From: Rhodoferax sp.
Lineage (GTDB): Bacteria > Pseudomonadota > Gammaproteobacteria > Burkholderiales > Burkholderiaceae_C
Length of the DNA stretch: 64,000 bases
Assembly: GCA_030645355.1 (NCBI GenBank)
Contig: JAUSNJ010000187.1
Location: forward strand, 1-64,000
Direction of reading: 5' to 3'
The position numbers and the translations under genes were made by a program. The notes under the pieces were generated by a model. That model searched no databases. It saw only the letters and a list, made by a program, of their open reading frames with translations, and was not told where the DNA came from. Shown in pieces: positions 25,856 through 37,347 of the stretch; positions within the stretch are counted from its first letter, which is position 1; the number at the start of each line of letters is the position of its first letter.

Positions 25856-25940
25856 GCCGTCGTGGTGAAATTGGTAGACACGCTATCTTGAGGGGGTAGT
25901 GGCGAGAGCTGTGCGAGTTCGAGTCTCGCCGACGGCACCA
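25856..25940 (+). tRNA. tRNA-Leu (GAG anticodon)
   Basis: 85 nt with an encoded CCA end. The acceptor stem GCCGTCG pairs with CGACGGC; the anticodon stem CTATC/GGTAG encloses TTGAGGG, giving anticodon GAG. A long variable arm (class II) and the T arm GCGAGTTCGAGTCTCGC are present. Reads CUC/CUU codons. Confidence 0.96.
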
Positions 25941-26000
25941 AAATGGTATTTGGCGGATCCAATTGCTGGGTCGGTCTGAATTGGTGATAAGAATCGCAAG

Positions 26001-26360
26001 ATGAACCTCGATCAATATCTTCCTGCTCTCTTGTTCATCTTGGTCGGCATCGGCATCGGTGTTGCACCACAAGTCATCGGATACATATTGGGTCCCAACC
26101 GGCCCGATAAAGCAAAAAACTCCCCCTATGAATGCGGCTTCGAGGCGTTTGAAGACGCTCGAATGAAGTTTGACGTCCGCTATTACCTGATAGCGATTTT
26201 ATTCATCCTGTTTGACCTCGAAACGGCCTTCTTGTTTCCGTGGGCGGTTGCGCTCAAGGAGCTTGGCATGTTCGGGTTCTTGATTGGCGTGGAGTTCGTG
26301 GGCGTGTTGACCATTGGGTTTGTGTACATGTGGCGAAAAGGTGCCCTGGACTGGGAGTAG
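26001..26360 (+). CDS. nuoA: NADH dehydrogenase I subunit A
   Basis: 119 aa, three membrane helices with the conserved segment [27 protein letters not shown]. Membrane-arm subunit at the quinone site. First gene of the complete 14-gene nuo operon, 60 bp after tRNA-Leu. Confidence 0.97.
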   Translation: MNLDQYLPALLFILVGIGIGVAPQVIGYILGPNRPDKAKNSPYECGFEAFEDARMKFDVRYYLIAILFILFDLETAFLFPWAVALKELGMFGFLIGVEFVGVLTIGFVYMWRKGALDWE

Positions 26361-26363
26361 CAA

Positions 26364-26843
26364 ATGATCGAAGGTGTTCTCAAAGAGGGCTTTGTCACCA
26401 CCAGTTACGACTCGGTGATGAATTGGGCCCGAACCGGCTCCGTGTGGCCCATGACGTTTGGCTTGGCGTGCTGCGCAGTGGAGATGATGCACTCCGCCAC
26501 GGCGCGCTATGACTTGGCCCGGTTTGGCGCCGAAGTTTTTCGCGCGAGTCCTCGCCAGTCCGATCTGATGATTGTTGCCGGTACGCTGACCAACAAGATG
26601 GCTCCGGCGTTTCGCAAGGTCTACGACCAGATGTCGGAGCCGCGCCGGGTCATCAGTATGGGGTCGTGTGCCAATGGCGGTGGCTACTACCACTACAGCT
26701 ATTCGGTGGTGCGTGGCTGTGACCGCATTGTGCCGGTTGATGTGTATGTGCCAGGTTGCCCTCCAACGGCTGAGGCCCTGATCTACGGCATCATGCAGTT
26801 GCAACTCAAGATACGTCGTACCGAAACGATTGCGCGGGTCTGA
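26364..26843 (+). CDS. nuoB: NADH dehydrogenase I subunit B (N2 cluster)
   Basis: 159 aa peripheral subunit that holds 4Fe-4S cluster N2, the donor to quinone. Cluster cysteines lie in [20 protein letters not shown] and [13 protein letters not shown]. Three bases after nuoA. Confidence 0.98.
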   Translation: MIEGVLKEGFVTTSYDSVMNWARTGSVWPMTFGLACCAVEMMHSATARYDLARFGAEVFRASPRQSDLMIVAGTLTNKMAPAFRKVYDQMSEPRRVISMGSCANGGGYYHYSYSVVRGCDRIVPVDVYVPGCPPTAEALIYGIMQLQLKIRRTETIARV

Positions 26844-26853
26844 GAAGGGGTCT

Positions 26854-27462
26854 ATGACAATATTTTCTGTTACTCCCGAAGCGACCCAGGCGGCCGTTGT
26901 CAGCGCTCTAGGTGGCGTGATCCGAAAGACTTCAGTTGCATTGGGTGAGGTTGAGATTGTTGTATCGGCTGATGACTACCATGCCGCTGCGTTGACCTTG
27001 CGTGATGCCGCTGGCTGCAAATTTGAACAGCTGATTGACCTGTGTGGAGTGGATTACTCCGAGTACAAAGCGGGCAGTTATGACGGACCGCGGTTTTGCG
27101 TGGTCGTTCAGTTACTGTCGGTTAGTTTGAATCAGCGCCTTCGTCTCAAAGTGTTTGCAACGGACGATGCCATGCCCATGGTGGATTCGGTTACTGATAT
27201 CTGGGTTTCGGCGGATTGGTACGAGCGCGAAGCCTTCGATTTGTTTGGCATCATGTTCAGCGGGCATGCGGACTTGCGTCGCATTTTGACCGACTATGGG
27301 TTTATCGGGCATCCGTTCCGCAAGGACTTTCCAACCTCGGGGCATGTGGAGATGCGCTATGACGCCGAGCAGGCGCGCGTCGTGTACCAGCCCGTCACCA
27401 TTGAGAGTCGTGAAATCACGCCGCGCATCATTCGTGAAGACAACTACGGGGGCTTGCAGTAA
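26854..27462 (+). CDS. nuoC: NADH dehydrogenase I subunit C
   Basis: 202 aa 30-kDa subunit. Family signature ERE(A)FDLFGI appears as [17 protein letters not shown], then [21 protein letters not shown]. The ATG at 26854 follows GAGAAGGGG. Not fused with NuoD, unlike in enterobacteria. Confidence 0.97.
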   Translation: MTIFSVTPEATQAAVVSALGGVIRKTSVALGEVEIVVSADDYHAAALTLRDAAGCKFEQLIDLCGVDYSEYKAGSYDGPRFCVVVQLLSVSLNQRLRLKVFATDDAMPMVDSVTDIWVSADWYEREAFDLFGIMFSGHADLRRILTDYGFIGHPFRKDFPTSGHVEMRYDAEQARVVYQPVTIESREITPRIIREDNYGGLQ

Positions 27463-27474
27463 GCGGTTTGATTC

Positions 27475-28728
27475 ATGGCTGAAATAAAGAACTACACCCT
27501 CAACTTTGGGCCGCAACACCCTGCGGCGCATGGCGTTTTGCGACTGGTGTTGGAGCTCGATGGTGAGGTGATCCAGCGAGCCGACCCGCACATTGGCATG
27601 CTGCACCGTGCTACGGAAAAGCTGGCCGAAACAAAGACTTATATCCAGAACTTGCCCTATATGGACAGACTGGACTACGTATCGATGATGTGCAGCGAGC
27701 ACGCGTATTGTTTGGCGGTTGAGCGATTGCTGGGTATCGATGTGCCCATTCGCGCGCAGTACATCCGGGTCATGTATGCCGAGATTACGCGACTGTTGAA
27801 TCACCTGATGTACTTGGGCTCACACGGCAACGATTGCGGCAGCTCGACCATCCTCATTTACACGTTTCGCGAGCGTGAGGACTTGTTTGACATGTATGAG
27901 GCTGCCAGTGGTGCGCGCATGCACGCAGCCTACTTCCGTCCTGGTGGGGTGTACCGTGATCTGCCGGACACCATGACCCAGTACAAGGAGAGCAAGGTCC
28001 GCAGTGCCAAGGGGGTAGAAGATCTCAACCGGAACCGTCAGGGGTCACTGCTGGACTACATCGACGATTTCACGCAACGCTTCCCCAAGTGCCTGGAGGA
28101 GTACCACACGCTGCTGACCGAGAATCGCATCTGGAAGCAACGCTGCGTTGGTATTGGTGCGATTGGGCCGGAGCGTGCTTTGAATATGGGCTTTACGGGG
28201 GCCATGCTGCGGGCATCTGGCGTTGCCTGGGACTTGCGCAAACAGCGTCCCTATGACGTTTACGATCGTATGGAGTTTGACATTCCGGTCGGCAGTGCAG
28301 GAGATGTCTATGACCGCTACCTCGTCCGCATGGAAGAGATGAAGCAGTCCAACAACATCATCAAGCAGTGCGTGACCTGGCTAAGGGCCAACCCCGGCCC
28401 GGTGATCACGGACAACCACAAAGTGGCTGCACCTTCGCGTGAGTCCATGAAGACCAACATGGAGGAGTTGATCCACCATTTCAAGTTGTTCTCGGAAGGG
28501 TTTCATGTACCGGAAGGTGAAGCCTATGCGGCCGTCGAACACCCCAAGGGAGAGTTTGGCATCTACATGGTCAGTGAGGGGGCGAACAAGCCTTATCGCA
28601 TGAAGATCCGCGCGCCCGGATTTGTGCACCTCGCTGGATTGAATGAAATGGCCAAAGGCCACATGATTGCCGATGCTGTGTCCATCATCGGTACCCTGGA
28701 CATCGTTTTTGGAGAGATTGATCGATGA
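27475..28728 (+). CDS. nuoD: NADH dehydrogenase I subunit D
   Basis: 417 aa 49-kDa subunit that forms the quinone-binding pocket with Nuo[22 protein letters not shown] carries the quinone-site His, and [16 protein letters not shown] is conserved. Its stop overlaps the nuoE start. Confidence 0.98.
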   Translation: MAEIKNYTLNFGPQHPAAHGVLRLVLELDGEVIQRADPHIGMLHRATEKLAETKTYIQNLPYMDRLDYVSMMCSEHAYCLAVERLLGIDVPIRAQYIRVMYAEITRLLNHLMYLGSHGNDCGSSTILIYTFREREDLFDMYEAASGARMHAAYFRPGGVYRDLPDTMTQYKESKVRSAKGVEDLNRNRQGSLLDYIDDFTQRFPKCLEEYHTLLTENRIWKQRCVGIGAIGPERALNMGFTGAMLRASGVAWDLRKQRPYDVYDRMEFDIPVGSAGDVYDRYLVRMEEMKQSNNIIKQCVTWLRANPGPVITDNHKVAAPSRESMKTNMEELIHHFKLFSEGFHVPEGEAYAAVEHPKGEFGIYMVSEGANKPYRMKIRAPGFVHLAGLNEMAKGHMIADAVSIIGTLDIVFGEIDR

Positions 28729-29213
28729 TCTCTGAATCTACCAAGGCGCGCTTTGCCAAGGAAGTGGCAAAGTACCCCGCCGACCAGAAGCAGTCCGCCG
28801 TCATGGCCTGTCTGGCCATCGTTCAACAAGAACTTGGATACGTCAGCACGGACAGTGAAGTCGTTGTTGCTGAATTTCTCGGAATGGCGCCCATGGCGGT
28901 GCACGAGGTCACCACCTTCTACAACATGTACAACCAGCGCCCCGTTGGCAAGTACAAGCTCAATGTGTGCACCAATTTACCCTGCCAGTTGCGTGATGGT
29001 GTCAGCACGCTGAAGTATCTGGAGAGCAAATTAGGCATTTCCATGGGGCAGACCACGGCTGACGGGATGTTTACATTGCAACAGAGTGAGTGTTTGGGGG
29101 CGTGTGCGGATTCCCCTGTCATGTTGGTGAATGATCGTTCCATGTGCAGTTTCATGACTCCCGAGAAGCTCGATCAACTGGTGGATGGTCTGCGGGCGGC
29201 GGGAGACAAATGA
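28725..29213 (+). CDS. nuoE: NADH dehydrogenase I subunit E (N1a cluster)
   Basis: 162 aa thioredoxin-like 24-kDa subunit. The four 2Fe-2S ligands lie in CTNLPC and CLGAC. Overlaps nuoD by 4 bp and nuoF by 4 bp. Confidence 0.97.
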   Translation: MISESTKARFAKEVAKYPADQKQSAVMACLAIVQQELGYVSTDSEVVVAEFLGMAPMAVHEVTTFYNMYNQRPVGKYKLNVCTNLPCQLRDGVSTLKYLESKLGISMGQTTADGMFTLQQSECLGACADSPVMLVNDRSMCSFMTPEKLDQLVDGLRAAGDK

Positions 29214-30565
29214 TGACAGCGCAGCACATTCTTTCGCAATTCCGCGCCACTGGCGTGCAGACCTGCTTTCATAACCGGCATATCAATCCGCAAATTCTTG
29301 CGGGTTTGGATGGTTCCAACTGGCGTCTGAAAGATTACGAGGCGCGCGGTGGCTATCAGGCGCTGCGCAAGGTTCTCGGTATCGGCGGTGGTGAGGCCAT
29401 GACGCAAGACCAGGTCATCGCCACGGTCAAGGAGTCGGCGTTGCGTGGACGCGGTGGCGCCGGTTTCCCGACGGGGTTGAAGTGGAGCTTTATGCCACGG
29501 CAGTTTCCCGGTCAAAAATATCTGGTCTGCAATTCGGATGAAGGTGAGCCCGGCACGTGCAAAGACCGCGACATCATGGAGTTCAACCCCCATATCGTCA
29601 TTGAGGGTATGGCCATCGCCGCCTTTGCCATGGGCATTACGGTCGGCTACAACTACATCCACGGTGAGATTTTTTCAACCTATGACCGGTTTGAAGAAGC
29701 CCTGGAGGAGGCGCGGGCTGCGGGCCTGTTGGGCAACAATATTCTGGGCAGCAACTTCAGCTTTCAATTGCATGCAGCGCACGGATTTGGCGCATACATT
29801 TGCGGTGAGGAAACGGCCCTGCTGGAGTCGCTGGAGGGCAAGAAAGGTCAACCACGCTTCAAGCCGCCTTTTCCTGCCAGTTTTGGTCTGTACGGAAAGC
29901 CGACGACGATCAACAATACGGAGACATTTGCGGCAGTGCCATGGATCATCCGCAATGGCGGGCAGGCGTATCTGGAGTGTGGCAAGCCCAACAATGGCGG
30001 CACCAAGATCTACTCCGTCAGCGGTGACGTAGAAATGCCCGGCAACTTTGAAGTGCCCATGGGTACGCCGTTTTCCAAGCTACTGGAATTGGCTGGTGGC
30101 GTACGTGCCGGTCGTCAGTTGAAGGCCGTTATCCCGGGCGGGTCGTCATCTCCTATCTTGCCAGCATCCATCATGATGGACTGCACCATGGACTACGACT
30201 CCATCGCCAAGGCAGGGTCCATGTTGGGATCGGGTGCTGTCATCGTCCTGGATGACAGTCGCTGCATGGTCAAGAGCCTTCAGCGCTTGAGCTACTTCTA
30301 CATGCATGAGTCCTGTGGCCAGTGCACGCCGTGCCGCGAAGGCACGGGATGGTTGTCGCGTGTGGTGGACCGCATTGAAAACGGTCATGGGCGCCCTGCC
30401 GATATGGATCTGCTGGACAGTGTTGCGGAAGACATCCAGGGCCGCACGATCTGTGCGTTGGGCGATGCTGCGGCGATGCCCGTTCGCGCCATGATCAAGC
30501 ACTTTAGACACGAATTTGAGTACCACGTAGAGCACAAGACCTGCATGGTCCCAGCTTACGTTTGA
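29210..30565 (+). CDS. nuoF: NADH dehydrogenase I subunit F (NADH and FMN site)
   Basis: 451 aa. Oxidises NADH through [17 protein letters not shown] and [19 protein letters not shown] bind FMN and [19 protein letters not shown] carries three ligands of 4Fe-4S cluster N3. Starts with ATGATG at 29210, overlapping the nuoE stop. Confidence 0.98.
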   Translation: MMTAQHILSQFRATGVQTCFHNRHINPQILAGLDGSNWRLKDYEARGGYQALRKVLGIGGGEAMTQDQVIATVKESALRGRGGAGFPTGLKWSFMPRQFPGQKYLVCNSDEGEPGTCKDRDIMEFNPHIVIEGMAIAAFAMGITVGYNYIHGEIFSTYDRFEEALEEARAAGLLGNNILGSNFSFQLHAAHGFGAYICGEETALLESLEGKKGQPRFKPPFPASFGLYGKPTTINNTETFAAVPWIIRNGGQAYLECGKPNNGGTKIYSVSGDVEMPGNFEVPMGTPFSKLLELAGGVRAGRQLKAVIPGGSSSPILPASIMMDCTMDYDSIAKAGSMLGSGAVIVLDDSRCMVKSLQRLSYFYMHESCGQCTPCREGTGWLSRVVDRIENGHGRPADMDLLDSVAEDIQGRTICALGDAAAMPVRAMIKHFRHEFEYHVEHKTCMVPAYV

Positions 30566-30577
30566 GCGAGTCCCAAG

Positions 30578-32725
30578 ATGATCGAAATCGAACTCGACGG
30601 CAAAAAGGTTGACATTGTTGAAGGCAGCATGATCATGCATGCGGCCGAAAAGGCAGGCACCTATATCCCCCATTTCTGTTACCACAAGAAGCTGAGCATT
30701 GCGGCGAGTTGCCGCATGTGCCTGGTTGATGTGGAGAAAATGCCCAAGCCCATGCCGGCGTGCGCGACACCCGTGACGCAGGGCATGATCGTTCGGACCA
30801 AGAGCGATAAAGCCATCAAAGCTCAGAAATCGGTAATGGAGTTCTTGCTGATCAATCACCCGCTGGATTGTCCGATTTGTGACCAGGGTGGCGAATGCCA
30901 GTTGCAGGATCTGGCCGTTGGTTACGGTGGGTCTTCATCGCGTTACGAGGAAGAGAAGCGCGTGGTATTCCACAAGGATGTGGGGCCGCTGGTTTCCATG
31001 GAGGAAATGAGCCGTTGCATCCATTGCACACGTTGTGTCCGATTTGGGCAGGAGATTGCGGGCGTGATGGAGTTGGGCATGTCCCATCGCGGCGAGCACG
31101 CCGAAATTGAGACCTTCCTGGGGCAGTCGATTGACTCGGAGTTGTCCGGAAACATGATTGACATCTGTCCGGTCGGTGCGCTGACGAGCAAACCTTTCCG
31201 ATACAGCGCCCGCACGTGGGAACTGTCTCGCCGCAAGTCCATCAGTCCGCATGATTCCACCGGCTCCAATTTGATTGTTCAGGTGAAGAACAACAAGGTG
31301 ATGCGCGTTGTGCCGCTTGAAAATGAAGCTGTCAATGAGTGCTGGATTGCAGATCGTGACCGATTCTCCTACGAAGCCTTGAACAGTGCCGAACGATTGA
31401 CCACACCCATGCTTAAACAGGGCGGAGTCTGGAAGAGCGTTGACTGGCAGACCGCCCTGGAATACGTGGCCCATGGTTTGCAAGGAATCAAGTCAACCCA
31501 TGGTGCAGGTGCCATCGGTGCCTTGGTGAGCCCCCACAGCACCCTCGAAGAGTTGTACTTGGCCGGCGCGTTTGTGCGCGGCTTGGGCAGCGAAAACATC
31601 GACTACCGCTTGCGCAACGCAGAGTTCGCCGGTGGACAAGAAGGTGCCCGCTACTTGGGTATGCCGATTGCGGAATTGTCCAACCTGGAGCGCGTGCTGG
31701 TGGTCGGGTCCAATTTGCGCAAGGATCATCCGCTGTTTGCCCAGCGCATCCGCCAGGCGACCAAGCGTGGTTGTGCTGTCAGCGCCATTAGTGCGACTCC
31801 CATCACGTGGGCTCTGCCCGTGCGCAATACGCTGCTGGCGCCATCCGCGCAGTGGGTTCAGTCTTTGGCGGATATTGCGTGTGCGATTGCGGCTGAGAAA
31901 GGTGTTGCAGCACCCCAAGACGGCCAAGCCACTGCCATTGCGAAAGACATCGCCCAGTCTCTGCTGGGGGGCGAGCGCAAGGCAATATTGCTGGGCAATG
32001 CCTCGGCGCATCACGCAAGGGCCAGTCAGATTTTGGTCCTGGCGAATTGGATTGGTGCGCACACGGGCGCTTCCGTTGGCTATCTGACAGAAGCGGCCAA
32101 CACCGTGGGCGCGCAGTTGGCAGGCGCTCTGCCCGGGAGTGGCGGACTCAACGCCGTGCAGATGCTTTCAGGCGGGTTGAAGGCTGTGATTTTGTTGAAC
32201 AATGAACCGGAGTTCGACTCGGCAAGTGGTAGTGCTGCGATGGCTTCGTTGAAGCAAGCCGAGATGGTGGTGACCTTGAGCCCGTTCCAGGCCAACATGG
32301 AATGCAGCGATGTGTTGCTGCCCATTGCACCGTTCACCGAGACTCCTGGCACGTATATCAACGCCGAGGGACGAATCCAGAGCTTCTATGCGGTTGTCAA
32401 GCCCTTGGGCGAGGCGCGACCAGCATGGAAGGTCATTCGTGCACTGGCGAATGTTCTGGGTCTTGCAGGATTTGATTTCGAATCTTGTCAGGACGTCCTG
32501 TCTCATATGCATGAGAACAATGTCGGTGGTGTTCCTGTGCAGGTGCCAGGTGCACTTCTCAGTAACGCCTGTAATGCCTCCATAGTGTCGGTTGCACACA
32601 CTGAAACTGAGCCCTGCGTGGCCGGTATTTACCAACTGGACAGCATTGTTCGGCGGGCCACTTCACTGCAGCTCACCGCGGATGGCCGCGCCAGTGCGCA
32701 ATTCGTACCGGAGGTGGTGTCATGA
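30578..32725 (+). CDS. nuoG: NADH dehydrogenase I subunit G
   Basis: 715 aa. N-terminal 2Fe-2S ferredoxin domain (CRMCLVDVE), a His/Cys 4Fe-4S segment ([14 protein letters not shown]), a CIHCTRC cluster and then a molybdopterin-oxidoreductase-like domain without cofactor. Transfers electrons along the peripheral arm. Overlaps nuoH by 4 bp. Confidence 0.97.
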   Translation: MIEIELDGKKVDIVEGSMIMHAAEKAGTYIPHFCYHKKLSIAASCRMCLVDVEKMPKPMPACATPVTQGMIVRTKSDKAIKAQKSVMEFLLINHPLDCPICDQGGECQLQDLAVGYGGSSSRYEEEKRVVFHKDVGPLVSMEEMSRCIHCTRCVRFGQEIAGVMELGMSHRGEHAEIETFLGQSIDSELSGNMIDICPVGALTSKPFRYSARTWELSRRKSISPHDSTGSNLIVQVKNNKVMRVVPLENEAVNECWIADRDRFSYEALNSAERLTTPMLKQGGVWKSVDWQTALEYVAHGLQGIKSTHGAGAIGALVSPHSTLEELYLAGAFVRGLGSENIDYRLRNAEFAGGQEGARYLGMPIAELSNLERVLVVGSNLRKDHPLFAQRIRQATKRGCAVSAISATPITWALPVRNTLLAPSAQWVQSLADIACAIAAEKGVAAPQDGQATAIAKDIAQSLLGGERKAILLGNASAHHARASQILVLANWIGAHTGASVGYLTEAANTVGAQLAGALPGSGGLNAVQMLSGGLKAVILLNNEPEFDSASGSAAMASLKQAEMVVTLSPFQANMECSDVLLPIAPFTETPGTYINAEGRIQSFYAVVKPLGEARPAWKVIRALANVLGLAGFDFESCQDVLSHMHENNVGGVPVQVPGALLSNACNASIVSVAHTETEPCVAGIYQLDSIVRRATSLQLTADGRASAQFVPEVVS

Positions 32726-33804
32726 TTGACACGATGTACAACTATGGCTTGACCCTGATTGCTCAGGCTTGGTGGTCTGATTTGGCATGGCCGGTTCTCT
32801 GGGCCTTGATCAAGATTGTGGCTGTGGTGCTGCCGTTGATGGGAGCGGTCGCCTATACGACGTTGTGGGAGCGCAAGCTTCTGGGTTATGTGCAGGTCCG
32901 GTTAGGCCCCAATCGTGTAGGTCCATGGGGTCTATGGCAGCCCATCGCCGACTCCTTGAAGCTGATGACCAAAGAAATTTTGGTCCCTGCGGCAGCCAAC
33001 AAAGGATTGTTTTTCCTTGGCCCCGTTCTGACCATCATGCCTTCGATGGCGGCTTGGGCGGTGATTCCGTTTGGTCCGGATGTTGCCTTGGCCAACATCA
33101 ATGCCGGTTTGCTGTTTGTCATGGCGATTGCCGGCATGGAGGTCTATGGAGTCATCATCTCCGGTTGGGCATCCAATTCCAAGTATGCATTCTTGGGGTC
33201 GTTGCGTGCGTCTGCGCAGATGGTCAGCTATGAAATCGCCATGGGTTTTTGCTTGGTTGTGGTGCTGATGGTGTCCTCCAGCATGAACCTGACCGACATC
33301 GTGGTTGGTCAGGGCAAGGGCCAGTTTGCACACATGGGCCTCAATTTCCTTTCCTGGAACTGGCTGCCACTGCTGCCCGTTTTTGTGGTCTATGTGATTT
33401 CCAGCTTGGCTGAAACAAACCGCCATCCGTTTGACGTGGTCGAGGGTGAGGCGGAAATTGTCGCGGGTCATATGGTGGAGTACTCCGGCATGTCATGGGC
33501 CATGTTCCAGCTTGCTGAGTACGCCAATATGTTCCTGGTGTCGTTGCTGGCAACTATTATGTTTTTGGGCGGATGGATTTCCCCCATTGACTCGGTATTT
33601 TTTAATTGGATTCCCGGATGGATTTGGCTGGGTCTGAAGGCCTTTTTGATCGTGAATTTCTTCATCTGGGTCAGGGCAACATTTCCGCGCTTCCGGTATG
33701 ACCAGATCATGCGATTGGGATGGAAGGTATTCATACCCGTTACCCTGGTCTGGTTGCTGGTTGTAGGCGCCTGGATGCAAACTCCCCTCAATATCTGGAA
33801 GTAA
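32722..33804 (+). CDS. nuoH: NADH dehydrogenase I subunit H
   Basis: 360 aa with about eight helices. Joins the arms and lines the quinone chamber. [21 protein letters not shown] and [19 protein letters not shown] are the family signatures. Confidence 0.98.
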   Translation: MIDTMYNYGLTLIAQAWWSDLAWPVLWALIKIVAVVLPLMGAVAYTTLWERKLLGYVQVRLGPNRVGPWGLWQPIADSLKLMTKEILVPAAANKGLFFLGPVLTIMPSMAAWAVIPFGPDVALANINAGLLFVMAIAGMEVYGVIISGWASNSKYAFLGSLRASAQMVSYEIAMGFCLVVVLMVSSSMNLTDIVVGQGKGQFAHMGLNFLSWNWLPLLPVFVVYVISSLAETNRHPFDVVEGEAEIVAGHMVEYSGMSWAMFQLAEYANMFLVSLLATIMFLGGWISPIDSVFFNWIPGWIWLGLKAFLIVNFFIWVRATFPRFRYDQIMRLGWKVFIPVTLVWLLVVGAWMQTPLNIWK

Positions 33805-33815
33805 GGGGCAAATCG

Positions 33816-34337
33816 ATGTCTACCCATTCCGCTGCCCCAAAACCGCTTGCTTTCTCGCTCAAAGATTTTCTCTACAGCTTTCTGCTGATGGAGTTGTTCA
33901 AGGGACTGGCTCTGACCGGCCGATACGCGTTTCGTCGCAAGGTGACACTGCAGTACCCGGAAGAGAAAACACCGCTGTCTCCGCGTTTTCGCGGTCTCCA
34001 TGCCCTGCGCCGATATGAAAATGGTGAAGAGCGCTGTATTGCTTGCAAGCTATGCGAAGCGGTATGCCCGGCGATGGCGATCACCATCGAGTCGGAAATG
34101 CGCGACGACGGTTCACGCCGCACGACGCGTTACGACATCGACCTGAATAAGTGCATTTATTGCGGCTTTTGTGAGGAAAGCTGCCCGGTTGATTCCATCG
34201 TCGAGACCCACATTTTTGAGTACCACGGCGAATCGCGCGCTGATTTGTATTTCACCAAAGACATGTTGCTGGCGGTTGGGGATCGCTACGAAACCCAGAT
34301 TGCTGCGGCCAAGCAGGCAGACGCCAAATACCGCTGA
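33816..34337 (+). CDS. nuoI: NADH dehydrogenase I subunit I (N6a/N6b clusters)
   Basis: 173 aa. Two 4Fe-4S ferredoxin motifs, [12 protein letters not shown] and [12 protein letters not shown]. The ATG at 33816 gives the usual start. Confidence 0.98.
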   Translation: MSTHSAAPKPLAFSLKDFLYSFLLMELFKGLALTGRYAFRRKVTLQYPEEKTPLSPRFRGLHALRRYENGEERCIACKLCEAVCPAMAITIESEMRDDGSRRTTRYDIDLNKCIYCGFCEESCPVDSIVETHIFEYHGESRADLYFTKDMLLAVGDRYETQIAAAKQADAKYR

Positions 34338-34362
34338 TCTGTCGCAAGAAAGAAATTGAATC

Positions 34363-35004
34363 ATGAGTGTCACGACTGGTCTGTTTTACGTGTTTTCCAC
34401 GATCATGCTGTTGGCAGCGTTTCGTGTGATCACGGCCCGCAACCCAATACACGCCGTACTGTTTTTGGTGTTGACCTTTTTCCAGGCAGCAATGATCTGG
34501 ATGCTGTTGAAGGCCGAGTTTTTGGCGATTACCCTGGTTTTGGTCTACGTTGGCGCGGTAATGGTGCTGTTTCTCTTTGTTGTCATGATGATGGATATCA
34601 ACATGGAAGACCTGCGGCGTGGGTTCTGGAAGCACTTTCCATTCGCAGCAATCGTTGGTGTGGTCATTGCACTGGAAATGTCGGCCGTATTGATGGGCGG
34701 TTTTCGTGTGGTGGATGACCCCGCGACGGTCGCGAATGCCGCACCAGCTTCCAACACCAAAGAGTTAGGCAAGCTGCTGTACACGCAGTACATATATCCC
34801 TTGGAGGTCGCGGCTGCCATTCTTTTGGTCGCCATGATTGCTGCCATCGCACTGACTTTGCGTGCCCGCAAAGACTCCAAGTTCATTAGTCCTTCAGACC
34901 AGGTGCGCGTCAAGTCCCGAGACCGTTTGAAGGTCGTCAAACTGGCTGCAACCAAACCGGCGATGTCCCCCCCACCGGTAAGCACAACTCAAGTGGAGAA
35001 ATAA
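34363..35004 (+). CDS. nuoJ: NADH dehydrogenase I subunit J
   Basis: 213 aa, five helices. The conserved third-helix region reads [21 protein letters not shown] hydrophilic C-terminal tail of about 45 residues extends beyond the last helix. Confidence 0.97.
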   Translation: MSVTTGLFYVFSTIMLLAAFRVITARNPIHAVLFLVLTFFQAAMIWMLLKAEFLAITLVLVYVGAVMVLFLFVVMMMDINMEDLRRGFWKHFPFAAIVGVVIALEMSAVLMGGFRVVDDPATVANAAPASNTKELGKLLYTQYIYPLEVAAAILLVAMIAAIALTLRARKDSKFISPSDQVRVKSRDRLKVVKLAATKPAMSPPPVSTTQVEK

Positions 35005-35006
35005 GC

Positions 35007-35315
35007 ATGGTTTTGACACTAGGCCACTTCCTGTCATTGGGCGCCATATTGTTCGCGCTGTCGGTCGTTGGCATTTTCCTGAACCGGCGCAACCTGATTG
35101 TCCTGCTGATGGCCATTGAACTCATGCTGTTAGCCGTCAATACGAATTTCGTTGCGTTTTCTCACTATTTGCATGACATGCATGGCCAGATCTTTGTGTT
35201 CTTCATTTTGACAGTTGCCGCGGCGGAGTCTGCCATTGGCCTGGCCATTCTGGTGCTGCTGTTTCGCAATAAGTCCAGCATCAGCGTGGACGAACTCAAT
35301 ACGCTCAAGGGTTAA
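35007..35315 (+). CDS. nuoK: NADH dehydrogenase I subunit K
   Basis: 102 aa, three helices with the conserved membrane glutamates in IELMLLAVN and [11 protein letters not shown]. Proton-channel subunit. Confidence 0.97.
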   Translation: MVLTLGHFLSLGAILFALSVVGIFLNRRNLIVLLMAIELMLLAVNTNFVAFSHYLHDMHGQIFVFFILTVAAAESAIGLAILVLLFRNKSSISVDELNTLKG

Positions 35316-35322
35316 TAAGAAT

Positions 35323-37335
35323 ATGAGTCAAACCCTGTCTGCTTCTACATTGCTAATGGTGCCGTTGGCTCCATTGGTCGCGTCCATCATTGCCGGTGTC
35401 TTTGGCACCAAGTTTGGTGGCAATCGCATTGGCCGAAGTGCCAGCCATTGGCTGACCATATTGGGAGTGGCCCTTTCCTTCGTGTTGTCGGCCATGACAC
35501 TGAATTCGGTAGCGGTTGACGGCGCCCGTTTCAATGAGACGTTGTACACCTGGATGGTGGTTGGCGGTCTCAAAATGGAGATTGGATTTCTCGTGGATGG
35601 CTTGACCGCCATGATGATGTGTGTGGTGACCTTTGTTTCGCTGATGGTGCACATTTTCACGATCGGCTACATGAAAGAAGATGAAGGGTACAACCGTTTC
35701 TTTTCCTACATCTCGCTGTTCACATTCTCGATGCTGATGCTGGTCATGAGCAACAACATGCTTCAGCTCTTCTTTGGATGGGAAGCCGTGGGTCTGGTGT
35801 CCTATTTGTTGATCGGATTCTGGTTCAACAAACCAACCGCGATTTTCGCAAATATGAAGGCCTTTCTGGTTAACCGCGTGGGTGACTTTGGTTTCATCCT
35901 CGGCATTGGCTTGATCGCAGCCTTTGCTGGCACGCTGAATTACACGGAAGCATTTGCGAAGTCCGCAGAGCTGGCCGCCCAGAGCCTTCCTGGTACGAAC
36001 TGGATGCTGATCACTGTCATTTGTATTTGCCTGTTTATCGGTGCCATGGGAAAGTCGGCTCAATTTCCATTGCATGTCTGGCTGCCGGATTCGATGGAAG
36101 GTCCCACACCCATTTCCGCGTTGATTCATGCTGCGACGATGGTGACGGCGGGGATTTTCATGGTGGCAAGAATGTCGCCCCTATTTGAACTCAGCGACAC
36201 AGCACTGAGCTTCATCATGGTGATCGGTTCCATTACGGCGCTGTTCATGGGATTTTTGGGCATTATCCAAAACGACATCAAACGTGTAGTCGCCTATTCG
36301 ACCCTGTCGCAGCTCGGTTATATGACCGTGGCATTGGGGGCTTCTGCCTATTCGGTGGCTGTGTTCCATTTGATGACGCACGCGTTCTTTAAGGCACTGC
36401 TGTTCCTTGCGGCTGGTTCCGTCATCCTGGGTGTTCACCACAATCAGGACATTCGCTGGATGGGTGGGCTGCGCAAATACATGCCGATTACCTGGTTTAC
36501 GTCTTTGGTAGGGTCTTTGGCACTCATTGGGACACCTTTTTTCGCAGGCTTCTATTCAAAGGACAGCATCATTGAGGCGGTTCTGGAAAGCCATTTGCCG
36601 GGTGCGGGGTTTGCCAAATTTGCGGTATTGGCTGGTGTATTCGTTACAGCTTTCTACTCGTTCCGCATGTATTTCCTGGTGTTCCATGGCAAAGAACGGT
36701 TTGACCAAAATCCGGACGCGCACCATGGCCACGATGACCACCATGGAGAACACCATGGTCCGCATGAATCACCATGGGTGGTAACGGTGCCCCTTATTCT
36801 TCTGGCCATCCCGTCAGCCGTGATTGGCTATTTGACCATCGGCCCCATGCTGTTTGGTGACTTCTTCAAGGATGCTATTTTCGTGAACGCTGAGCTGCAT
36901 CCGGCGATGGAGGAGTTGGGCCATGCCTTTCATGGTCCCACCCAGATGGCCATGCACGCGTTGACCAGTTTGCCCTTGTGGCTTGCGGTTGCGGGTGTGG
37001 CGCTGGCCTATGTCTTCTATATGTTGAAGCCTTCGTGGCCTGCCGCCATCAAGCGGATGTTCAGCCCGATCTTCAGCCTGCTCGAAAACAAATACTACCT
37101 TGACTGGATCAATGAAAACATTCTGGCTCGCGGTGCACGTGCGTTGGGTACAGGACTTTGGCGGGTGGGCGATCAGGCGATTATTGACGGGGCCATGGTG
37201 AATGGTTCCTGGAAACTCGTCGGCTGGATTTCTGGATCGGTGCGCAAGGTGCAGACCGGGTATCTGTACCACTATGCGCTGATCATGATCTTGGGCATTT
37301 TCGTGCTCATGACGTATTTCGTTTGGCTCAAGTAG
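35323..37335 (+). CDS. nuoL: NADH dehydrogenase I subunit L
   Basis: 670 aa antiporter-like proton pump subunit. GWEAVGLVSYLLIGFW holds the key Glu and GPTPISALIHAATMVTAGIF the helix-7/8 region. A His-rich soluble loop (residues about 470-485, HHGHDDHHGEHHG) precedes the C-terminal helices. The ATG at 35323 was chosen over the earlier in-frame Met because of length and spacing to nuoK. Confidence 0.97.
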   Translation: MSQTLSASTLLMVPLAPLVASIIAGVFGTKFGGNRIGRSASHWLTILGVALSFVLSAMTLNSVAVDGARFNETLYTWMVVGGLKMEIGFLVDGLTAMMMCVVTFVSLMVHIFTIGYMKEDEGYNRFFSYISLFTFSMLMLVMSNNMLQLFFGWEAVGLVSYLLIGFWFNKPTAIFANMKAFLVNRVGDFGFILGIGLIAAFAGTLNYTEAFAKSAELAAQSLPGTNWMLITVICICLFIGAMGKSAQFPLHVWLPDSMEGPTPISALIHAATMVTAGIFMVARMSPLFELSDTALSFIMVIGSITALFMGFLGIIQNDIKRVVAYSTLSQLGYMTVALGASAYSVAVFHLMTHAFFKALLFLAAGSVILGVHHNQDIRWMGGLRKYMPITWFTSLVGSLALIGTPFFAGFYSKDSIIEAVLESHLPGAGFAKFAVLAGVFVTAFYSFRMYFLVFHGKERFDQNPDAHHGHDDHHGEHHGPHESPWVVTVPLILLAIPSAVIGYLTIGPMLFGDFFKDAIFVNAELHPAMEELGHAFHGPTQMAMHALTSLPLWLAVAGVALAYVFYMLKPSWPAAIKRMFSPIFSLLENKYYLDWINENILARGARALGTGLWRVGDQAIIDGAMVNGSWKLVGWISGSVRKVQTGYLYHYALIMILGIFVLMTYFVWLK

Positions 37336-37347
37336 GAGAAGAAGAAT

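Noticed and set aside
36715-36780. His-rich tract in nuoL as a metal-binding insertion or assembly artefact
   Set aside because: A His-rich loop at this position is, as I recall, common in NuoL of related betaproteobacteria and the frame is intact.
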